This document shows, in pieces, positions 31,992 to 42,568 of a stretch of DNA of 64,000 nt. The notes beneath the pieces were generated by a model. The model was not told where the DNA came from, made no database searches, and saw only the letters and a program-made list of their open reading frames with translations. Position 1 is the first letter of the stretch. The number at the start of each line of letters is the position of its first letter. The stretch covers positions 867,001 to 931,000 of the forward strand of contig NC_020291.1 in the NCBI RefSeq assembly GCF_000340885.1, given 5' to 3'. This stretch comes from Clostridium saccharoperbutylacetonicum N1-4(HMT). Lineage in GTDB: Bacteria; Bacillota; Clostridia; Clostridiales; Clostridiaceae. The position numbers and the translations under genes are program-made.

Positions 31992-33788
31992 ATGTCGAAA
32001 ATATTGAAATTTATCCACTCAACTAGTCTGTTTTCTAGAGTTGCTTCAATTGTACTTGTAAGTGTTATATTAGTATCTATTTCTATAAGTGTGATTACAA
32101 TTAAAATTTCAAAAGGCATCCTTGCTGATACCTTCAGTAAATCTAATTATAAGGTTTTAACACAAATTACAAACAACATTAATGAACTTAATGATAAAAT
32201 CATTAATATTATGAATGCAATCGATAATATTCCAGATTACCAGAGATATTTAACAAAAACAGAAGAAGAAATGGGGCCTCAACTTAATTTCAATACTTTG
32301 TATAATATGAAAAAAAATTTAGTAGACAAAACTGTACCTCAAAAAGATTTTTATGATATTTCTGTAGTGGTAATTGGATTCAATGGGAATACTTTTTTCC
32401 CAAATGATGGCAGCCTTGTTTTAAGTCCTGCTACAATATTAAATAGTACTATTACAAAAAATGCATTAGCAAATAAGAATGTGGTTTCATATCAATATCT
32501 GGCTAATGGGTTTACGAATACAACTAGATATTCCAGTGCATTATTAGCAATAAAGGTTTTATGTGATAAATTCACAAAAGAGCCTTATGGATTTGTTTAT
32601 GTTCTTATCAGTCAAAGTTCATTAAATAAATATTATGATCACTTTGTTGGTAATGGCAATAATATTGCAATTATATCTGACGATGGAACTATCGTTTCTT
32701 CTAATAATATGCCTAAAATAGGAACTAAAAATTTAGAGTTATATAATATATCAAAAAATATTTTAGATAATGACTATAAATATGTGAACACGAAATTAGA
32801 TTATTCTGATGTAGCAATATTGGCAAAGCATTTACCTACATATAATTTTAATATAGTTGGTACTATTGATAAAAATATAGTTTTAGATGAAATATATGAT
32901 TCTAGAGAAATTATGGCAACTAGCACAATAATAGCATTACTGTTTATTATTATCACATTTTTTATAATAAGAACAACTACAACACCAATCTCAACCCTTG
33001 TTAAAACAATGCCTAAAATAATTGATGGTAATTTTAATAATCATATTGAAATTTCAGGGAGTTATGAAGTTCGAGAATTATCTTCAACATTCAATTATAT
33101 GTTAGATGGGTTAAATAATTATGTAAATAAGCAAATGCAAATGCAAAAGGAAAAACGAAAAGCAGAGATTCATGCATTGCAAATGCAGATTAATCCGCAT
33201 TTTATTTATAATACACTTTCATCACTTAAATGGCTCATGTGGCAGGGGAAAGTAGAAAAATCTACGGAAACAATAGATGCATTTATTTCTTTATTACAAA
33301 ATACAATCAGTAATAAAAATGAAATGATAACAATAGCGCAGGAAATAGAGAATTTAAAAAATTATGTGTTGATAAATCACATTCGATATGGAGACAACAT
33401 TAGGGTTAATTTTTTTGTAATGCCAAATTGCGAAGAATATATTGTTCCTAAATTAATATTTCAACCATTTATAGAAAATGCATTTTTTCATGGGTTTACA
33501 GATAAGGACAATGGAGTTATACATGTACTTATAAATGAACAGAATGGAGTTTTAATTTGTGAGATTATAGATAACGGAGTTGGGATAGCAAGTAAGGATA
33601 TAAAAAGTTTGTTTAGTAATTCATCTAAAAAACATGAGCATTTCACTAGTATTGGTATTAACAATGTTAATGATAGAATTAAACTTCTTTATGGAGAAAA
33701 GTATGGAGTAATTATTACGAGTGAGTTAAATGAGGGAACTACTGTAAAAATAACTATTCCTGCTCAAAAGGAATTTAAAGAAGATTAA
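31992..33788 (+). CDS. YesM-type sensor histidine kinase
   Basis: A 598-residue membrane kinase. Helix 1 spans about residues 17-37, then a large extracellular dCache-like sensor (about 40-300), helix 2 (about 312-332), HAMP, the His_kinase motif QMQINPHFIYNTLSSLKWLMW with the phospho-acceptor His near residue 405, and an HATPase domain (NAFFHG, DNGVGI, GINNVNDR). This class senses extracellular oligosaccharides directly or through a binding protein. It is followed by a strong terminator and then a sugar ABC transporter operon, its probable target. Confidence 0.92.
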   Translation: MSKILKFIHSTSLFSRVASIVLVSVILVSISISVITIKISKGILADTFSKSNYKVLTQITNNINELNDKIINIMNAIDNIPDYQRYLTKTEEEMGPQLNFNTLYNMKKNLVDKTVPQKDFYDISVVVIGFNGNTFFPNDGSLVLSPATILNSTITKNALANKNVVSYQYLANGFTNTTRYSSALLAIKVLCDKFTKEPYGFVYVLISQSSLNKYYDHFVGNGNNIAIISDDGTIVSSNNMPKIGTKNLELYNISKNILDNDYKYVNTKLDYSDVAILAKHLPTYNFNIVGTIDKNIVLDEIYDSREIMATSTIIALLFIIITFFIIRTTTTPISTLVKTMPKIIDGNFNNHIEISGSYEVRELSSTFNYMLDGLNNYVNKQMQMQKEKRKAEIHALQMQINPHFIYNTLSSLKWLMWQGKVEKSTETIDAFISLLQNTISNKNEMITIAQEIENLKNYVLINHIRYGDNIRVNFFVMPNCEEYIVPKLIFQPFIENAFFHGFTDKDNGVIHVLINEQNGVLICEIIDNGVGIASKDIKSLFSNSSKKHEHFTSIGINNVNDRIKLLYGEKYGVIITSELNEGTTVKITIPAQKEFKED

Positions 33789-33836
33789 TAGTGGAGACAC
33801 TAAAAGCAAAAAATAAGCTTAATAAATAACTTATTG

Positions 33837-33926
33837 AAATAAGCAGCCTATTGTGTTTTGTTTTCTAGGGATTTAATAAATGATTCCTAATGAAACAATT
33901 ACACACAATGGGTTGCTTATTTTTTG
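33837..33926 (+). terminator. Terminator after the two-component pair
   Basis: A stem of about 20 pairs: AAATAAGCA at 33837-33845 with TGCTTATTT at 33914-33922, continued inward by ATTGTGT / ACACAAT. A second inner stem TAGGGAT / ATTCCTA (near 33867-33890) stands inside the loop, and TTTTTT follows. Confidence 0.8.
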
Positions 33927-34076
33927 ATTGTACCTAATAGCAAAGATTTGTACATTTTTTTGAATGAAATTTATAATTGTAAAGTAATTTTGTACTAAAT
34001 TGTGAATTATGATTTGTAGAACAGGATACCAATATTAAAAAAGTACAAAACAATAAAAAAATAACAATTATATTTT

Positions 34077-34154
34077 GAAAACGTATAAAATAATGACAAA
34101 TTAATATAAATTATATTATAACGTTTACACAAGAGGTGATGCTATAATGTAAAC
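34077..34154. promoter_or_regulatory. Candidate operators and promoter of the sugar transporter operon
   Basis: GAAAACGTATAA (34077-34088) resembles a cre half. ATAACGTTTACAC (34118-34130) resembles a LacI-family or cre half, and GTTTAC (34123-34128) is mirrored by GTAAAC (34149-34154). TATAAT at 34143-34148 sits between them as a possible -10 box, without a good -35. LacI (39568-40575) or CcpA could bind here; weak evidence. Confidence 0.35.
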
Positions 34155-34208
34155 ATAAACAAGAAAACTACTAATTAATTAAATTTAATTTCAAGGGGGA
34201 AAAAATTT

Positions 34209-35525
34209 ATGAAACTTAAAAAGATCATGGCTGCAGTAGTAACTGGTATGATGGCAGTTAGCTTAATGGCATGTGGATCATCAGCACCAAGTGGAAATGC
34301 TGGATCAACAGCAAACAAAGGTAAAGATGATAAAAAAATCACAGTTTGGGCTTGGGATGATACTTTCAATATTAAAGCTGTAAATATGGCAAAAGAAAAA
34401 TACTTAAAAAATCACCCAGATGTAACAATAGATGTTGTAAATATGGCCCAAGCTGATGTAGTACAAAAATTAAATACAAGTCTTTCATCAGGTACATACG
34501 ATGGTCTTCCAAATGTAGTATTAATTGAAGATTATAGAATTCAAAACTATCTACAATCTTATCCAGGTGAAATTAAAGATTTAAGTGGTAAAGTTGATAA
34601 AACTAAATTTGCAGATTACAAATTAAATGTTATGTCAGATGGAAGTAAATTCTATGGTGTACCATTTGATAGTGGTGTAGCAGCATTATTTTATAGAACA
34701 GATTTAATTGAACAAGCAGGATATAAGAAAGAAGATATGAAAGATCTTACTTGGGAAAAATACATAGAAATTGGTAAAGCAGTAAAAGCTAAAACTGGAA
34801 AAGCAATGCTTACTATTGATCCAAGTGATTTAAATCAACTTAGAATCATGATGCAATCAGCAGGTTCATGGTATGTAAAAGAAGATGGTAAGACAGTAAA
34901 TATTGATGGTAATGAAGCATTAAAACAATCAGTTCAAATATACAAACAAATGGTTGATGCAGGTATTACTAAACAAGTTTCTGGATGGGATAATTTCTTA
35001 GCAGCATTCCAAAAAGGTGACGTTGCATCAGTACCAAGTGGATGTTGGATTTCTTCTTCAATACAAAAAGCAGATGATCAAAAAGGTAAATGGGCAGTAA
35101 CAGCTATTCCAAGATTAGGTGCAAATGCTAAATCAGTAAATTCATCAAATAGTGGTGGTAGTAGCTGGTATGTGTTAGATAAAGTTGGTAACTCAGATTT
35201 AGCTGCAGATTTCTTAGCAACTACTTTTGCATCAGATAATGATTTAATGAATGATTTAGTTCCAGCTATTGGTTTAGTAAGTACATTGAAATCAGCTAGT
35301 TCTTCACCAAACTATAGCAAGCCATTAGAATTCTATGGTAATCAAGAAGTATACAAAGACATGGCATTATGGACTACTAAAGTTCCAGCTGTAAACTATG
35401 GTCTTTACACTTATCAATTAGAAAGCGTTATGTCAGAAGGTATGCAAGCTATCGTAGGCGGAGCAGATATTGATGCAACACTTAAGAATACACAAAAGCA
35501 AGCGGAAGCTGCTGTAAGCAAATAA
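34209..35525 (+). CDS. Sugar ABC transporter substrate-binding lipoprotein
   Basis: Extracellular family-1 solute-binding protein of 438 residues. The signal peptide ends in the lipobox LMAC with the lipidated Cys22, followed by a Gly/Ser/Asn-rich linker and the mature fold (KKITVWAWDDTFNIKAVNMA, NNVVLIEDY-like hinge, GSSWYVL). It is the first gene of binding protein-permease-permease-GH42, an order like Bacillus ganSPQA, so galacto-oligosaccharides are the likely ligands. An intercistronic hairpin after the gene probably keeps its transcript more abundant than the permeases. Confidence 0.92.
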   Translation: MKLKKIMAAVVTGMMAVSLMACGSSAPSGNAGSTANKGKDDKKITVWAWDDTFNIKAVNMAKEKYLKNHPDVTIDVVNMAQADVVQKLNTSLSSGTYDGLPNVVLIEDYRIQNYLQSYPGEIKDLSGKVDKTKFADYKLNVMSDGSKFYGVPFDSGVAALFYRTDLIEQAGYKKEDMKDLTWEKYIEIGKAVKAKTGKAMLTIDPSDLNQLRIMMQSAGSWYVKEDGKTVNIDGNEALKQSVQIYKQMVDAGITKQVSGWDNFLAAFQKGDVASVPSGCWISSSIQKADDQKGKWAVTAIPRLGANAKSVNSSNSGGSSWYVLDKVGNSDLAADFLATTFASDNDLMNDLVPAIGLVSTLKSASSSPNYSKPLEFYGNQEVYKDMALWTTKVPAVNYGLYTYQLESVMSEGMQAIVGGADIDATLKNTQKQAEAAVSK

Positions 35526-35557
35526 TAATAAGTTTAATATAATAGAAAAATGAGATT

Positions 35558-35613
35558 TTATAAAGACTGTTTGTTAAAGTTTTGAAAGATTATTTAGCAA
35601 ATGGTCTTTATAA
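35558..35613 (+). promoter_or_regulatory. Intercistronic stem-loop after the binding-protein gene
   Basis: TTATAAAGAC (35558-35567) pairs perfectly with GTCTTTATAA (35604-35613), continued by TGTTTG / CAAATG-like pairs. No T-run follows, so transcription continues. Such hairpins often protect the 3' end of binding-protein mRNA. Confidence 0.6.
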
Positions 35614-35634
35614 ATAATAGGAGTTGATAAAGAA

Positions 35635-36528
35635 ATGAAACGAAACAACCATGCGGGACTTAACAGTAAGGAAAATATGTGGGGATGGATTTTTATATCA
35701 GGTGGTACATTTTTAATAGGATTATTGGTATTTTATCCAATGGTTCAATCATTGATTATGTCCCTACAATCAGGAAAAGGAAACAATTTAAAGTTTAGTG
35801 GATTAGATAATTATGTTAGGATGTTTTCTGATGCAACATTAATTAAAGCAGTTGGCAATACATTTATTTATTTAATAGTTCAAGTTCCAATAATGATTAT
35901 TTTAGCACTTATTATTTCATCAGTTCTTAATGATAGAACTTTAAAATTTAGTGGATTTTTCAGAACAGCAATTTTCTTACCATGTGTAGCATCTTTGGTT
36001 GGATATTCAATTATTATTAAAAGTATATTTGCATCAGATGGATTGGTTAATAAAATGCTTATGAGCCTTCATTTAATTGGAGCTCCAATAGAATGGGTTA
36101 CACATCCAATTTGGGCTAAAGTTTTAATAATTATAGCAATTACTTGGAGATGGACAGGCTACAACATGATATTTTATTTATCAGGCTTACAAAATATTGA
36201 TTATTCAATTTATGAAGCAGCAGACATTGATGGAGCATCTCCATTTAAGAAATTTACAGCTATAACAATACCATTATTAAAACCTATAATCTTATTCACA
36301 ACAATTACTTCAACAATTGGTACATTACAGCTATTTGATGAAATTATGAATATTACAAAGGGTGGTCCAGCAAATGCTACAACTACCATTTCTAAATACA
36401 TTTACGATTTATGCTTTACGTATACACCAGACTTTGGATATGCAACAGCAGTAGCTTATTTAATTGTTGTTATGGTAATAATATTAGCCATAATTCAATT
36501 TAAAATAGGAGGCGATAAAAATGACTAA
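35635..36528 (+). CDS. Sugar ABC transporter permease (MalF/GanP type)
   Basis: A 297-residue inner-membrane permease with six hydrophobic segments and the EAA loop YEAADIDGASPFKKFTAITIPLL near residue 195, which docks the ATPase. It works with the second permease, whose start overlaps its end by 8 bases. No ATP-binding subunit is encoded in the cluster; a shared MsmX/MsmK-type ATPase elsewhere in the genome is expected. Confidence 0.93.
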   Translation: MKRNNHAGLNSKENMWGWIFISGGTFLIGLLVFYPMVQSLIMSLQSGKGNNLKFSGLDNYVRMFSDATLIKAVGNTFIYLIVQVPIMIILALIISSVLNDRTLKFSGFFRTAIFLPCVASLVGYSIIIKSIFASDGLVNKMLMSLHLIGAPIEWVTHPIWAKVLIIIAITWRWTGYNMIFYLSGLQNIDYSIYEAADIDGASPFKKFTAITIPLLKPIILFTTITSTIGTLQLFDEIMNITKGGPANATTTISKYIYDLCFTYTPDFGYATAVAYLIVVMVIILAIIQFKIGGDKND

Positions 36529-37354
36529 CAAATTTAATAAAGCAATTAAATATATATTTTTATGTGTAGCATCTTTTATTTCTATTTTTCCATTTTTTTG
36601 GATGATTGTAAGTGCTACAAATAAATCAGTTGATGTAACAAGAGGAAAGTTATCCTTTGGAAGCAGCTTTATGGAAAATTTAAATAATTTATTAAAGCCG
36701 GATTTAGGATTTGTTACTTCATTAGTTAATTCAGGAAAAATTGCAATTATAACAACTATTCTTGCATTGATTGTATCCTCTGTAGCAGGTTATGGTTTTG
36801 AAATATTTAGAACAAAGGCTAGAGATAGAGTGTTTACAGTTTTACTTTTATCTATGATGGTTCCATTTTCAGCTATAATGATTCCATTATTTAAACTATT
36901 TTCAAGTTTAAAAAATTCACCATTAAGTTTTATAGGTGTAAATACAATGGGAGCTATAATTTTACCTAGTGTTTGTACTGCATTTTTAATTTTCTTCTTT
37001 AGACAAAATACAAAGACATTTCCAAAAGAAATTTTAGAAGCAGCAAGAATTGATGGATTAGGTGAAGTTGGTATTTTTATTAAAATATTCTGTCCAACTA
37101 TGAAAACAACTTATGCAGCAGCAGCAATTATTACATTTATGGGCGCATGGAATGCTTATTTATGGCCATTAATTGGATTACAATCACCAGAAAAATGGAC
37201 TGTTTTACTTACAATTTCAAAATTAGCATCAAGTTATTCGCCTGATTATGGATTAATTATGATTGCTATAGTAATTACAACTTTACCAACAGCACTAGTA
37301 TTCTTTGTAATGCAAAAGCACTTTGTAGCTGGAATGACAGGATCTATTAAGTAG
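36521..37354 (+). CDS. Sugar ABC transporter permease (MalG/GanQ type)
   Basis: A 277-residue permease with six membrane segments and the EAA loop LEAARIDGLGEVGIFIKIFCPTMKTT near residue 185. It starts with ATG inside the last codons of the first permease (8-base overlap), so the two are translated together as a heterodimer. The GH42 gene follows after 75 bases that contain CAGTTTACAG repeats. Confidence 0.93.
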   Translation: MTNKFNKAIKYIFLCVASFISIFPFFWMIVSATNKSVDVTRGKLSFGSSFMENLNNLLKPDLGFVTSLVNSGKIAIITTILALIVSSVAGYGFEIFRTKARDRVFTVLLLSMMVPFSAIMIPLFKLFSSLKNSPLSFIGVNTMGAIILPSVCTAFLIFFFRQNTKTFPKEILEAARIDGLGEVGIFIKIFCPTMKTTYAAAAIITFMGAWNAYLWPLIGLQSPEKWTVLLTISKLASSYSPDYGLIMIAIVITTLPTALVFFVMQKHFVAGMTGSIK

Positions 37355-37429
37355 TTTACAGTTTACAAGTTACAGTTGTGCGTGGAGAATTTGATTCAGT
37401 TTACAGTTTAAAGTTTAGGAGGAAAGCTC

Positions 37430-39514
37430 ATGAAGGAAGAATTCAAAGGGATTAATAAGGTAAAGGGATTATTGCATGGTGGAGATTATAATCCTGATCA
37501 ATGGTTAAACTATCCTGGAATATTAAAAGAAGATGTTAGACTTATGAAGCTTGCAAATTGCAATTGTGTTTCTATAAATATTTTTGGATGGAGTGCCATT
37601 GAACCAGAGGAAGGTAAATATACCTTTGAGTGGCTAGATAAAATCATGGATGATATGGCAGCAAATAATATTCATGTAATTTTAGCTACGCCAAGTGGCG
37701 CAAGGCCTGCATGGATGTCTGAAAAATATCCAGAAGTTTTAAGAGTTAATGGTGATAGAAGCAAAAATCTTCATGGTCAAAGGCATAATCATTGTTTCAC
37801 TTCCCCCGTATATAGAAGCAAAACCTATGCAATTAATGAGATTTTAGCTAAAAGATATAAAGATCATCCAGCTCTAATAATGTGGCATATTTCTAATGAG
37901 TACGGAGGAGAATGCCACTGTGAACTTTGCCAGGAAGCTTTTAGAGCTTGGCTTAAGAAAAAATACGACAATGATTTAGAAAAGTTAAATGAAGCATGGT
38001 GGACCGGCTTTTGGAGTCATAAATTTACCAGTTGGTCTCAAATAGAAAGTCCATCTGAAAAAGGTGAAATATTTGTTCATGGACATAATTTAGATTGGAA
38101 GAGATTTGTTACGGATCAAACAATAGACTTTTATAAAAATGAAATTGCACCTATAAGACAGCTTACTCCTAATATACCTGTAACAGCTAACTTCATGGGA
38201 AATTATCCTCATATGGAGTTATTTATAGGATTAGATTATTGGAAATTTGCAAAAGAAGTAGATGTGGCATCTTGGGATAATTATCCTGCATGGCATAATG
38301 ATTTTGAAAGTACTGCAGATTTAGCATCAAATGTTGGTTTTGTGCATGATATATATAGAACATTAAAAGGTGGCCAGCCATTTTTGGTTATGGAAAGTAC
38401 TCCAAGCCTAGTAAATTGGCACGATACTAATAAACTAAAACGCCCAGGAATGCATTTATTGTCATCACTACAAGGCTTAGCTCATGGAGCAGATTCAGTT
38501 TTATATTTCCAATGGAGAAAGGGAAGAGGTGCTTCAGAAAAATTTCATGGTGCTGTTGTAGATCACTGTGGACATGAAAATACTAGAGTGTTTAGAGAAG
38601 TATCTGAAGTTGGAGAAATTTTAAATAAAATAAAGGAAATTCAAGGTTCTTCAGTGGAACCAGAAGTAGCAGTAATATATGATGTTGAAAACAGATGGGC
38701 AATTGATGATGCGCAAGGCTTAAAGAAATACAAAAAAGGTTATGCAGAAAGTTGTCAAGAAGCCTATAAAGTGTTCTGGGAGAAGGGAATTCCAGTAGAT
38801 GTTATTAATATGGAGTGTGATTTGTCAAAATATAAACTTGTAATAGCTCCAATGCTTTATATGATACGTCCTGGAGTTGCAGAACAAATTAACGAATTTG
38901 TAAAAAATGGAGGAACTTTTGTAACTACTTATTTTAGTGGTATTGTGGATGAAAATGATCTCTGTTTCTTAGGCGGATTCCCTGGACCATTAAGAGAGGT
39001 TACAGGAATTTGGTCAGAAGAGATAGATTCACTATATGATGATGAAGCAAATTATATAGAAGTTAATGACAAAAAAATAGAGGGATTAAAAACTAGTTAT
39101 AAAGTAAGTGATTACTGTGATTTAATCCATGCAGAAACAGCAGAAGTTCTTGGCGTATATAAAAATGATTTCTATGCAGATATGCCTGCACTAACTGTAA
39201 ATAGTTATGGTAAAGGAAAAGCATATTATATAGCAGCTAGAACAGAGCATACTTTTAACAAGGATTTTTACTCAAAGCTTATTTGTGATTTGAATATCAA
39301 GAGTGTAATTGATGCAGAGTTGCCAGAAGGTGTTACTGCCCAAATGCGCTGTAGCAAGGATAATAAATATATATTTATCATGAATTTTAGTGAAGAAGAA
39401 AAGAAAGTTTCATTAGTAAAAGATGAATATATAGATATAGTGACGGATGCAAAAGTAGTAAAGGAAGTTATTTTAAATAAATATGGCTTCAAAATATTAA
39501 AGAAAATGAATTAA
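37430..39514 (+). CDS. Beta-galactosidase, GH42
   Basis: Cytosolic hydrolysis of short beta-galactosides brought in by the transporter. The 694-residue product has GH42 domains: a catalytic barrel (GGDYNPDQW at the start, acid/base Glu in HISNEYGGE near residue 156, nucleophile Glu in VMESTPS near residue 322), a trimerisation domain and a small C-terminal beta domain. A Cys cluster ECHCELC after the acid/base site matches the zinc site of the family. No signal peptide. It corresponds to GanA in the ganSPQA-like order; the endogalactanase GanB is absent here. Confidence 0.94.
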   Translation: MKEEFKGINKVKGLLHGGDYNPDQWLNYPGILKEDVRLMKLANCNCVSINIFGWSAIEPEEGKYTFEWLDKIMDDMAANNIHVILATPSGARPAWMSEKYPEVLRVNGDRSKNLHGQRHNHCFTSPVYRSKTYAINEILAKRYKDHPALIMWHISNEYGGECHCELCQEAFRAWLKKKYDNDLEKLNEAWWTGFWSHKFTSWSQIESPSEKGEIFVHGHNLDWKRFVTDQTIDFYKNEIAPIRQLTPNIPVTANFMGNYPHMELFIGLDYWKFAKEVDVASWDNYPAWHNDFESTADLASNVGFVHDIYRTLKGGQPFLVMESTPSLVNWHDTNKLKRPGMHLLSSLQGLAHGADSVLYFQWRKGRGASEKFHGAVVDHCGHENTRVFREVSEVGEILNKIKEIQGSSVEPEVAVIYDVENRWAIDDAQGLKKYKKGYAESCQEAYKVFWEKGIPVDVINMECDLSKYKLVIAPMLYMIRPGVAEQINEFVKNGGTFVTTYFSGIVDENDLCFLGGFPGPLREVTGIWSEEIDSLYDDEANYIEVNDKKIEGLKTSYKVSDYCDLIHAETAEVLGVYKNDFYADMPALTVNSYGKGKAYYIAARTEHTFNKDFYSKLICDLNIKSVIDAELPEGVTAQMRCSKDNKYIFIMNFSEEEKKVSLVKDEYIDIVTDAKVVKEVILNKYGFKILKKMN

Positions 39515-39517
39515 TTA

Positions 39518-39566
39518 AAAAATAGTCTATGCATCTTTAGATTAGAAGGTAGCATAGACTATTTTT
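39518..39566. terminator. Bidirectional terminator between GH42 and the LacI gene
   Basis: AAAAATAGTCTATGC (39518-39532) and GCATAGACTATTTTT (39552-39566) are perfect complements over 15 bases and serve both converging genes. Confidence 0.88.
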
Positions 39567-39567
39567 G

Positions 39568-40575
39568 TTATTTTATTATTTTGCAGCTATCTCTTATTTT
39601 AAATTCAGTTGGGATAATGACTTTTTTATTATAATTTCTAGTTGAAGTTAGATTTTCAAGTAATAAATCAACAGCAGCACCAGCTAAATATTCTCCTGGA
39701 ATTCGCACAGTTGTTAAAGCTGGAATCATATATTTAGCACTTGGCTGGTCATTAAAGCCTATAATACTAATATCATTAGGGATTGATAGATTAGCTTCTG
39801 AAATAGCTTTATATGCTCCAATAGCCATAGAGTCATTTCCAAGAAAAAATGCAGTTGGTCTATCATCCGATTCTAAAGCTTTAAGCATAAGCTTATAGCC
39901 AGCTTTAAAGGTATATTTTTCTGTTATATATATGTAGTTTGGATTAAAAATGTTATTTTTAAGCATGAATTCTTTATATTCAATTGATCTTTCATCTGCA
40001 TATATATCTTCAGTAGATAGGTTGTCAGAGTTTTTATTGCCAATAAAGCCTATTTTTCTATGTCCTAATTCATATAAGTAGTTTAAGGCTTTTGTTGTTG
40101 CTCTTCCCATATCTACTATCACAGAATCAAATTTATTTTCATTTGGAGAAAAATCTACAAAAATTATATTTTCGTTTCCATTGGATAATTTCTCTATGGT
40201 ATCTGAATTAAATTTTCCAATGGCAATTATTCCATTTACTTTGCTAATATCATCAATAGAACTGTTTTCAGTTAATTTTACTAAGTTAAGGTTATTTTCA
40301 TTGCATTTTTTTTCAGCAGCTAACCTTATTGATAAATAATATGGATCTTCTAATTCTTCTTGGTAATTGTACCAATAAATTATGCCAACATCCTTACAAA
40401 GTTTATTTTTAGTTTTTTTAGCTTTTAAAGGTACATATTCAAGTTCATCTGCAATTTTTAAGATTTTTTCTCTTGTTGCATTGCTAACATTTAAGGTTTC
40501 ATCAAAATTTAGAACTCGAGAAACTGTTGCTATAGAAACTTCTGCAAGAGATGCAATTTCTTTTATAGTAGCCAA
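39568..40575 (-). CDS. LacI-family transcriptional regulator
   Basis: A 335-residue repressor with the LacI helix-turn-helix at the N-terminus (TIKEIASLAEVSIATVSRVLN) and a periplasmic-binding-protein-like sensor domain ending GFNDQPSAKYMIPALTTVRIP. It is convergent with the GH42 gene, the position of ganR relative to ganSPQA in Bacillus, so it probably represses the transporter-GH42 operon in the absence of galacto-oligosaccharide. Start is TTG with GGGAGGA upstream. Confidence 0.9.
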   Translation of the reverse strand: MATIKEIASLAEVSIATVSRVLNFDETLNVSNATREKILKIADELEYVPLKAKKTKNKLCKDVGIIYWYNYQEELEDPYYLSIRLAAEKKCNENNLNLVKLTENSSIDDISKVNGIIAIGKFNSDTIEKLSNGNENIIFVDFSPNENKFDSVIVDMGRATTKALNYLYELGHRKIGFIGNKNSDNLSTEDIYADERSIEYKEFMLKNNIFNPNYIYITEKYTFKAGYKLMLKALESDDRPTAFFLGNDSMAIGAYKAISEANLSIPNDISIIGFNDQPSAKYMIPALTTVRIPGEYLAGAAVDLLLENLTSTRNYNKKVIIPTEFKIRDSCKIIK

Positions 40576-40783
40576 TTGAAAATCCTCCCTATTGTATATT
40601 CACTATATGAATAATGGTGATAATACTAGTATAGCTGAGTATCACTGGTTCAGCAATATTTTAAGATATAGAAAATAATTATATTAATTTTTAAAGTACC
40701 TATTACAAAAGGTATGCTTAATCAAATTATGAGTTGAAACAATTGTTAATAATTAAATTTATTATAGAAAGAAGCGATAACAA

Positions 40784-42505
40784 ATGAATATATTAAAAAA
40801 TGTAAAGGTAAGGATAAAATTAATTATAGCATTTTTGATTGTTGCGTTGCTAATTGGCATTGTAGGTGGAGTAGGAATTATTTCGCTTAAAAATGTAGGA
40901 GAAAATGCAAAAAAGATGTATAGCCAAAATTTACAAGGTGTTTATATGTTAACGGATATGAAACAAAATTTAACTGAGATAAAGAGTAATTTAGCAGATT
41001 TAATAAACTTAAAAGATGAAAAAGATTCAGATATAAAGGCTAAATTGGAAAAAAGTATTGAAGATAATAATGCGGAAAATGACAAGTATATATCTCAGTT
41101 GAAAGATTTGCCTAAAGATAATGATGAAAATGAAATATTTGAACAATTTAATAGTCAATTAAACCAGTACAGTATAGTAAGAGGAAATACAATCAAACTT
41201 ATAGACGCAGGCCAGTATACTGGAGCTGCTGAGCAATATAAAGATATACCGAAAATTACAGATGAGTTATTTAATTATTTAGATAAATTAATAGAAGCAA
41301 ATTTAAAAGAATCTAGTGATGCAAATGATAATATTGTTTCAATTTATACAGCTGCAAATACAACTATGGTTATATTGAGTGTTGTCGGGCTTATATTAGC
41401 TATTGTAATAGGATTAATATTATCAAGTGATATAAATAAGCCACTACAAAGAATGAGATTACTTGGAGAAAAACTTGCTGATTATGATTTATCATATGAA
41501 TCTAAGGTAATCAGAGGTGATGAATTTGGACAAACATATGGTTCTTTACTTAAGGCACAAGGTAATATTAAAGAACTGATTAAGACTATCCTTGATAATT
41601 CTCAAAATTTAAGTGCTTCATCAGAAGAGCTTTCAGCAACGGTGCAGGAATTATCATCAAAGGCAGTTAGTGTTGACGAAGCTGTAAATAATATTGCTCG
41701 AAATATGGAAGAAGCCAGTGCAGGAGCAGAAGAAATAAGTGCATCTATCCAAGAGGTCGATTCAAGTATCTCCGTACTTTCACAAAAAGCTATGGATGGA
41801 AGTGGTAATGCAAATTCTGCTAAAGAAAGAGCAGTACAAGTTAAAAATGATAGTCAAAAAGCTTTGAAAGAATCTAAAGAAGTATCAGATGAGAAACAAC
41901 AAAGAATGGCGAAAGTTATTGAAGAAGGTAAAGTTGTAGATAATATAAGAGTTATGGCAGGAACTATAGCTGAAATATCAGAACAAACTAATTTGCTGGC
42001 ACTAAATGCGGCAATAGAAGCTGCCAGAGCAGGAGAAATGGGAAAAGGTTTTGCAGTTGTTGCAGAAGAGGTTAGAACACTTGCAGAGGAATCTTCAGGA
42101 GCAGTACAAAATATTCAGGAGACTATCGTTAAAGTACAGGCTGCTTTTAAGAGGAGCATCGATACTGGAAGTGATATTTTAGAATTTATTGATAAGGATG
42201 TAAATAAACAATTTGAAGCTTATGAAAAGACGGGGACTCAATACTATAAGGATTCTGAATTTGTAAGTAATATGTCAGAGGAGATTGCGGCTATGTCAGA
42301 AGAAGTTACTGCAACTGTTGGACAAGTAAGCGAAGCAATTCAAAATATGGCAGGAACAACTCAAAAATCCACTGAACACGCTCTGAAAATAAAAGAAAGT
42401 ATGAATGAAACTACGCAAGGCTTAGAACAGGTGGCGTCAACAGTACAAGGGCAAGCAGAACTTGCACAAAAACTTAATGAAATAGTTCAAAAGTTTAGGA
42501 TTTAA
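40784..42505 (+). CDS. Methyl-accepting chemotaxis protein
   Basis: A 573-residue chemoreceptor. Helix 1 is at about residues 11-33, then an extracellular four-helix-bundle sensor (4HB_MCP, about 34-190), helix 2 (about 191-213), HAMP, and a cytoplasmic coiled coil. The signalling tip is [20 protein letters not shown] (about residue 400). The ligand is unknown. It stands alone next to the galactoside genes, so a sugar ligand is possible but unsupported. Confidence 0.93.
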   Translation: MNILKNVKVRIKLIIAFLIVALLIGIVGGVGIISLKNVGENAKKMYSQNLQGVYMLTDMKQNLTEIKSNLADLINLKDEKDSDIKAKLEKSIEDNNAENDKYISQLKDLPKDNDENEIFEQFNSQLNQYSIVRGNTIKLIDAGQYTGAAEQYKDIPKITDELFNYLDKLIEANLKESSDANDNIVSIYTAANTTMVILSVVGLILAIVIGLILSSDINKPLQRMRLLGEKLADYDLSYESKVIRGDEFGQTYGSLLKAQGNIKELIKTILDNSQNLSASSEELSATVQELSSKAVSVDEAVNNIARNMEEASAGAEEISASIQEVDSSISVLSQKAMDGSGNANSAKERAVQVKNDSQKALKESKEVSDEKQQRMAKVIEEGKVVDNIRVMAGTIAEISEQTNLLALNAAIEAARAGEMGKGFAVVAEEVRTLAEESSGAVQNIQETIVKVQAAFKRSIDTGSDILEFIDKDVNKQFEAYEKTGTQYYKDSEFVSNMSEEIAAMSEEVTATVGQVSEAIQNMAGTTQKSTEHALKIKESMNETTQGLEQVASTVQGQAELAQKLNEIVQKFRI

Positions 42506-42527
42506 TATTAATAATATGCTTAAGAGG

Positions 42528-42568
42528 GAACAATAGTAGGAGAAAGTAAACTACTGTTGTTCTTTTTT
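42528..42568 (+). terminator. Terminator of the chemoreceptor gene
   Basis: GAACAATAGTAG (42528-42539) pairs with CTACTGTTGTTC (42551-42562) with one G-T pair, followed by TTTTTT. Confidence 0.8.
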
